From Bacillota bacterium (GTDB lineage Bacteria > Bacillota_I > Bacilli_A > ML615J-28 > CAG-698): a stretch of 25,133 bases of DNA. Shown here piece after piece: positions 23,277-25,133 of the stretch. Under the pieces are notes generated by a model. It saw nothing but the letters and a program-made list of their open reading frames with translations. It was not told the origin of the DNA and searched no databases. Made by a program: the position numbers and the translations under genes. Within the stretch, counting starts at the first letter, position 1, and every line of letters starts with the position of its first letter. The stretch spans positions 1 to 25,133 of the forward strand of contig JAEZSA010000188.1 of the NCBI GenBank assembly GCA_023422115.1, given 5' to 3'.

Positions 23277-24200
23277 TACAGCCATGTTATGTATTAAATA
23301 ATTTTTGTACTCACTGGGTGACATCTTATTCAGATTCCATTGATATCTATAATTGTTATAGTAATCAATATAGTCATCAATTTCATCTTGAAGTTCTTTA
23401 TAATATGCACACTCGTTTAAATACAATTCATCTTTCATATGCCCAAAGAAAGATTCTTGGGGAGCGTTATCCCAACAATTTCCTCTTCGTGACATAGATT
23501 GACCTATTCCAGATTCTCTTAATAGTTTTTGAAAAGCAAGTGATGTATAATGACACCCTTGATCAGAATGAATAAATGCATCTTTAGAAATTTTAATATT
23601 AGAATTATTAATTAACATTTCAACTGTATCTAGTACAAAACCTATATCTAAAGATTTTGAGAGTTGATGGGCAACTATTTCATTCGTAACACTATCCTTG
23701 ATAGTTGATAAGTAAGCTTTCTCTTTTTTCTTGCCATAAAATAAATATGTAATATCTGTTAAGAACTTTTCTCCAGGATTCCCATCTTTAAATTTACGAT
23801 CTAATGTGTTTTTATAGACATTATTTGTTTGTAATGCTTTTGCCATTCTTCTATAAGGGTTTGCCTTTCTAATTGGGCAAACAAGCCCAAATTTTGCCAT
23901 TAAACGTCTTATTTTCTTTAAGTTCATAATTAATCCATTTTGCTTTTCTAGTGTCATTTTGATTAATTTAGCCCCCTTGTGGCGTTTTTTAAAATTATAT
24001 GCATCTAAAATCAATTTAAAGTCTTTGGAATCTTTTTGTTCTTTTTTAGATTTTTTATTTGAGTATTCTAAAAAATTATAATATCCAGCTCTAGATACTT
24101 GTGCGTAATCACACATGTATCGAATATTTAATTTTGCCTTTCTTTTAGATGACATTTTATAAATTATTTTGTATTTTTCTTGGGCTTTTATTTTTGCCAT
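23274..24200 (-). CDS. IS3-family transposase OrfB (integrase core)
   Basis: OrfB carries the DDE catalytic domain that cuts and joins the IS ends. The 308 residues start with a helical region including the HTH_21-like YMCDYAQVSRAGYYNFL, then the rve core: Asp149 in FLTDITYL, Asp213 in IHSDQGCHYTS and Glu249 in GNCWDNAPQESFFGHMKDE. The last two are separated by 35 residues, the classical DD(35)E spacing, and the C-terminal YIDYYNNYRYQWNLNKMSPSEY closes the family signature. It is in the -1 frame relative to OrfA and overlaps it by 13 bases. It has a strong GGGAGGTG site before its ATG, so it may be made alone, by frameshift as OrfAB, or both. Confidence 0.95.
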   Translation of the reverse strand: MAKIKAQEKYKIIYKMSSKRKAKLNIRYMCDYAQVSRAGYYNFLEYSNKKSKKEQKDSKDFKLILDAYNFKKRHKGAKLIKMTLEKQNGLIMNLKKIRRLMAKFGLVCPIRKANPYRRMAKALQTNNVYKNTLDRKFKDGNPGEKFLTDITYLFYGKKKEKAYLSTIKDSVTNEIVAHQLSKSLDIGFVLDTVEMLINNSNIKISKDAFIHSDQGCHYTSLAFQKLLRESGIGQSMSRRGNCWDNAPQESFFGHMKDELYLNECAYYKELQDEIDDYIDYYNNYRYQWNLNKMSPSEYKNYLIHNMAV

Positions 24201-24601
24201 TTCACCTCCCTTTCCAGCCTTCGCAGTTGGGATAGGAATTCCACTTGTTGTTTTAAATATTCATTTTGATCTTTAAGACGATTAATCTGTTCTTCAGCTG
24301 TTAAGTCACGTTTAATAGGTCTTCCTGAATTAACTTTCCTTGTATCTTTGATACCATCAACTCTTAATTCTTGCATTCTCCATCTTGAAGAACAGTTTGC
24401 AATTCGCTTTTGACCGAGAATAGAAATAGGTAATCCATATTTTTCAAAAATGAAAGTAGGAAATTGATTTGTTTTATATTCCCTTAGAAATATTTCTTTA
24501 AATTCATCAGTATATGTTATAGCTTTCTCGCTCACAATTTTAACGTAAGGATTTACTTTAAGTATTTCAATTTGTTCTTTAGTAAAATAATATTTTCCCA
24601 T
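24188..24601 (-). CDS. IS3-family transposase OrfA (DNA-binding)
   Basis: OrfA of the IS150-like group binds the inverted repeats. The 137 residues have a helix-turn-helix-like region (about 30-80: YTDEFKEIFLREYKTNQFPTFIFEKYGLP, then a second segment with SRWRMQELRVDG), a basic patch (KVNSGRPIKRD) and a C-terminal leucine-zipper-like helix (EEQINRLKDQNEYLKQQVEFLSQLRRLEREVKWQ) used for multimerisation. The ATG at 24601 follows AGGAG with 9 bases between. It ends in CAAAAATAA just after the OrfB start, a possible slippery region of the kind used to make OrfAB, although it is not the usual A6G heptamer. Confidence 0.93.
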   Translation of the reverse strand: MGKYYFTKEQIEILKVNPYVKIVSEKAITYTDEFKEIFLREYKTNQFPTFIFEKYGLPISILGQKRIANCSSRWRMQELRVDGIKDTRKVNSGRPIKRDLTAEEQINRLKDQNEYLKQQVEFLSQLRRLEREVKWQK

Positions 24602-24624
24602 AATTTAATTCTCCTATTCTTATG

Positions 24625-24652
24625 ATTATACACTATAATAAAAACCCTGCAA
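24625..24652 (-). promoter_or_regulatory. Transposase promoter
   Basis: TATAAT (24625-24630) is preceded by TTGCAG (24647-24652) at 16-base spacing. The -35 lies inside one arm of the left-end hairpin. Confidence 0.6.
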
Positions 24653-24695
24653 TATGGTGTAGTCACTTTTTTTATAAGTGTCCATATTACAGGGT
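24640..24695 (-). terminator. Left-end hairpin of the IS with T run, reading toward the transposase
   Basis: Arms 24644-24657 and 24682-24695 (ACCCTGCAATATGG with CCATATTACAGGGT) match at 13 of 14 positions, plus an inner CACTT/AAGTG stem. On the minus strand it is followed by TTTTTATT, so transcripts entering from the GH18 side would end before orfA. Confidence 0.65.
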
Positions 24696-24698
24696 ATA
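24675..24698 (-). repeat. Terminal inverted repeat, transposase-proximal end of the IS
   Basis: Read on the minus strand it starts TATACCCTGTAATATGGACA. The first base pair is T as at the other end; the second is A rather than the usual G of IS3-family tips. Confidence 0.7.
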
Positions 24699-24725
24699 TT
24701 TTAATAAGACCTGCTTGTTTTTTTA

Positions 24726-25133
24726 TTAATTATTGAATTCTTGATAAATTGCACTTAATAAAGTTCCCGTTAAATCATGTCCATAATCCCAATACATCAC
24801 TCCTGCTAAACCTTCTCGCTCTGCATATTGACATTTCAAGCGTACCGATTGTTGGTTGTCATAAGAAGCATAAGTGGTTCCATCATACCAATAATACGAA
24901 CTCGTATTGGAATCAAAATATTCATACTGTTGATTACCATTAAAATAATTGGATAAGAATGATGCATAACCAATGGAACGTGGGCTTGACATTGATAATC
25001 CAAAAGGATTTGCTGGGCTGCCACTGACTGTTCCCATTCTAACATAGAACTGAATACCAAAAGTTATTTTACTTCTTGGGAAACCTTGATTAGCATATTT
25101 ATTGACTGCATAATCTACGGAATACGTTACTCC
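24726..25133 (-). CDS. Glycoside hydrolase family 18 protein, C-terminal fragment
   Basis: The frame is open to the right edge, so the start and the catalytic DxxDxDxE motif are outside the window. The 135 visible residues show GVTYSVDYAVNKYANQGFPRSKITFGIQFYVRMG, matching the (S)VDYAV-x-x-Y-x-x-x-G-x-P-x-x-K-x-x-x-GI-x-FY-x-R block of GH18 chitinases, and REGLAGVMYWDYGHDLTGTLLSAIYQEF, the closing strand and helix whose Trp lines the substrate floor. GH18 enzymes cleave chitin or other N-acetylglucosamine-containing glycans. No C-terminal carbohydrate-binding module or cell-wall anchor follows the TIM barrel. It is read toward trpS, with the IS in between. Confidence 0.88.
   Translation of the reverse strand, partial: GVTYSVDYAVNKYANQGFPRSKITFGIQFYVRMGTVSGSPANPFGLSMSSPRSIGYASFLSNYFNGNQQYEYFDSNTSSYYWYDGTTYASYDNQQSVRLKCQYAEREGLAGVMYWDYGHDLTGTLLSAIYQEFNN

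Larger units (their letters stand above)
23151..24698 (-). mobile_element. IS3-family insertion sequence (IS150-like), complete
   Basis: Both transposase frames are intact and are flanked by 24-base imperfect inverted repeats (17 of 24 identical), giving about 1548 bp. The bases flanking the two ends (ACGTAG before, TTTTAA after) show no 3-4 base duplication, so the target site repeat is not visible; the element may be old, or one flank may have been rearranged. It separates trpS from the GH18 gene, ending 27 bases from the stop of the latter. Confidence 0.88.

Noticed and set aside
23151..24698. A larger mobile element or phage remnant around the IS
   Set aside because: Outside the inverted repeats are only trpS and a GH18 gene; there are no integrase, capsid or conjugation genes.
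24749..25060. Other frames over the GH18 fragment
   Set aside because: The GH18 motifs are only in the frame ending at 24726, and that frame is open to the window edge.

Overview
The window is AT-rich DNA with dense coding, sigma-A type promoters (TTGNNN-17-TATAAT), strong GGAGG ribosome binding sites, a T-box leader and lipobox lipoproteins. TGG encodes Trp inside the genes and TGA is used as a stop (sasB), so the code is the standard one. This points to a low-GC Firmicute. The style of the Opp proteins and lipoproteins suggests a lineage close to the Mollicutes that kept the standard code (Acholeplasma, Izemoplasmatales or Haloplasma-like); that placement is inference.

Layout from left to right. 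1-1417 (minus): start of pheT, pheS and its T-box leader and promoter. 1513-2100: clpP. 2136-4269: nadK and sasB on the minus strand, with the CYTH-domain gene yjbK divergent from them. 4281-6222: two divergent, unrecognised multi-pass membrane proteins. 6258-7211: spx (minus) and a small DUF3899-like membrane protein (plus). 7249-14707 (minus): the oligopeptide transporter operon oppA-oppB-oppC-oppD-oppF. 14918-18472 (minus): a 42-repeat BspA-type leucine-rich-repeat lipoprotein. 18630-21890 (minus): a DUF885 metallopeptidase lipoprotein with Ig-like domains. 22130-23131: trpS. 23151-24698: a complete IS3-family element. 24726-25133 (minus): the 3' end of a GH18 glycoside hydrolase gene.

The order trpS - opp operon - spx - yjbK - sasB - nadK is the order I recall for the trpS-oppABCDF-spx-yjbK-yjbM(sasB)-nadF region of Bacillus subtilis. 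The window therefore looks like an ancient conserved backbone into which lineage-specific surface proteins (LRR protein, peptidase) and an IS element were placed.

Functionally the surface block reads as a peptide-foraging module: a secreted lipid-anchored peptidase, an enlarged peptide-binding protein and its transporter. The peptidase and oppA promoters each carry a pair of catabolite-responsive-element-like (cre-like) palindromes upstream of the -35 box, whereas the LRR gene between them has a plain promoter. This suggests shared control by a CcpA/LacI-type regulator. I found no CRISPR array, prophage, tRNA or rRNA. The least expected features are in the Opp proteins: a possible rearranged fold order in OppA, large insertions in OppC and OppF, and lost cysteines in OppD.
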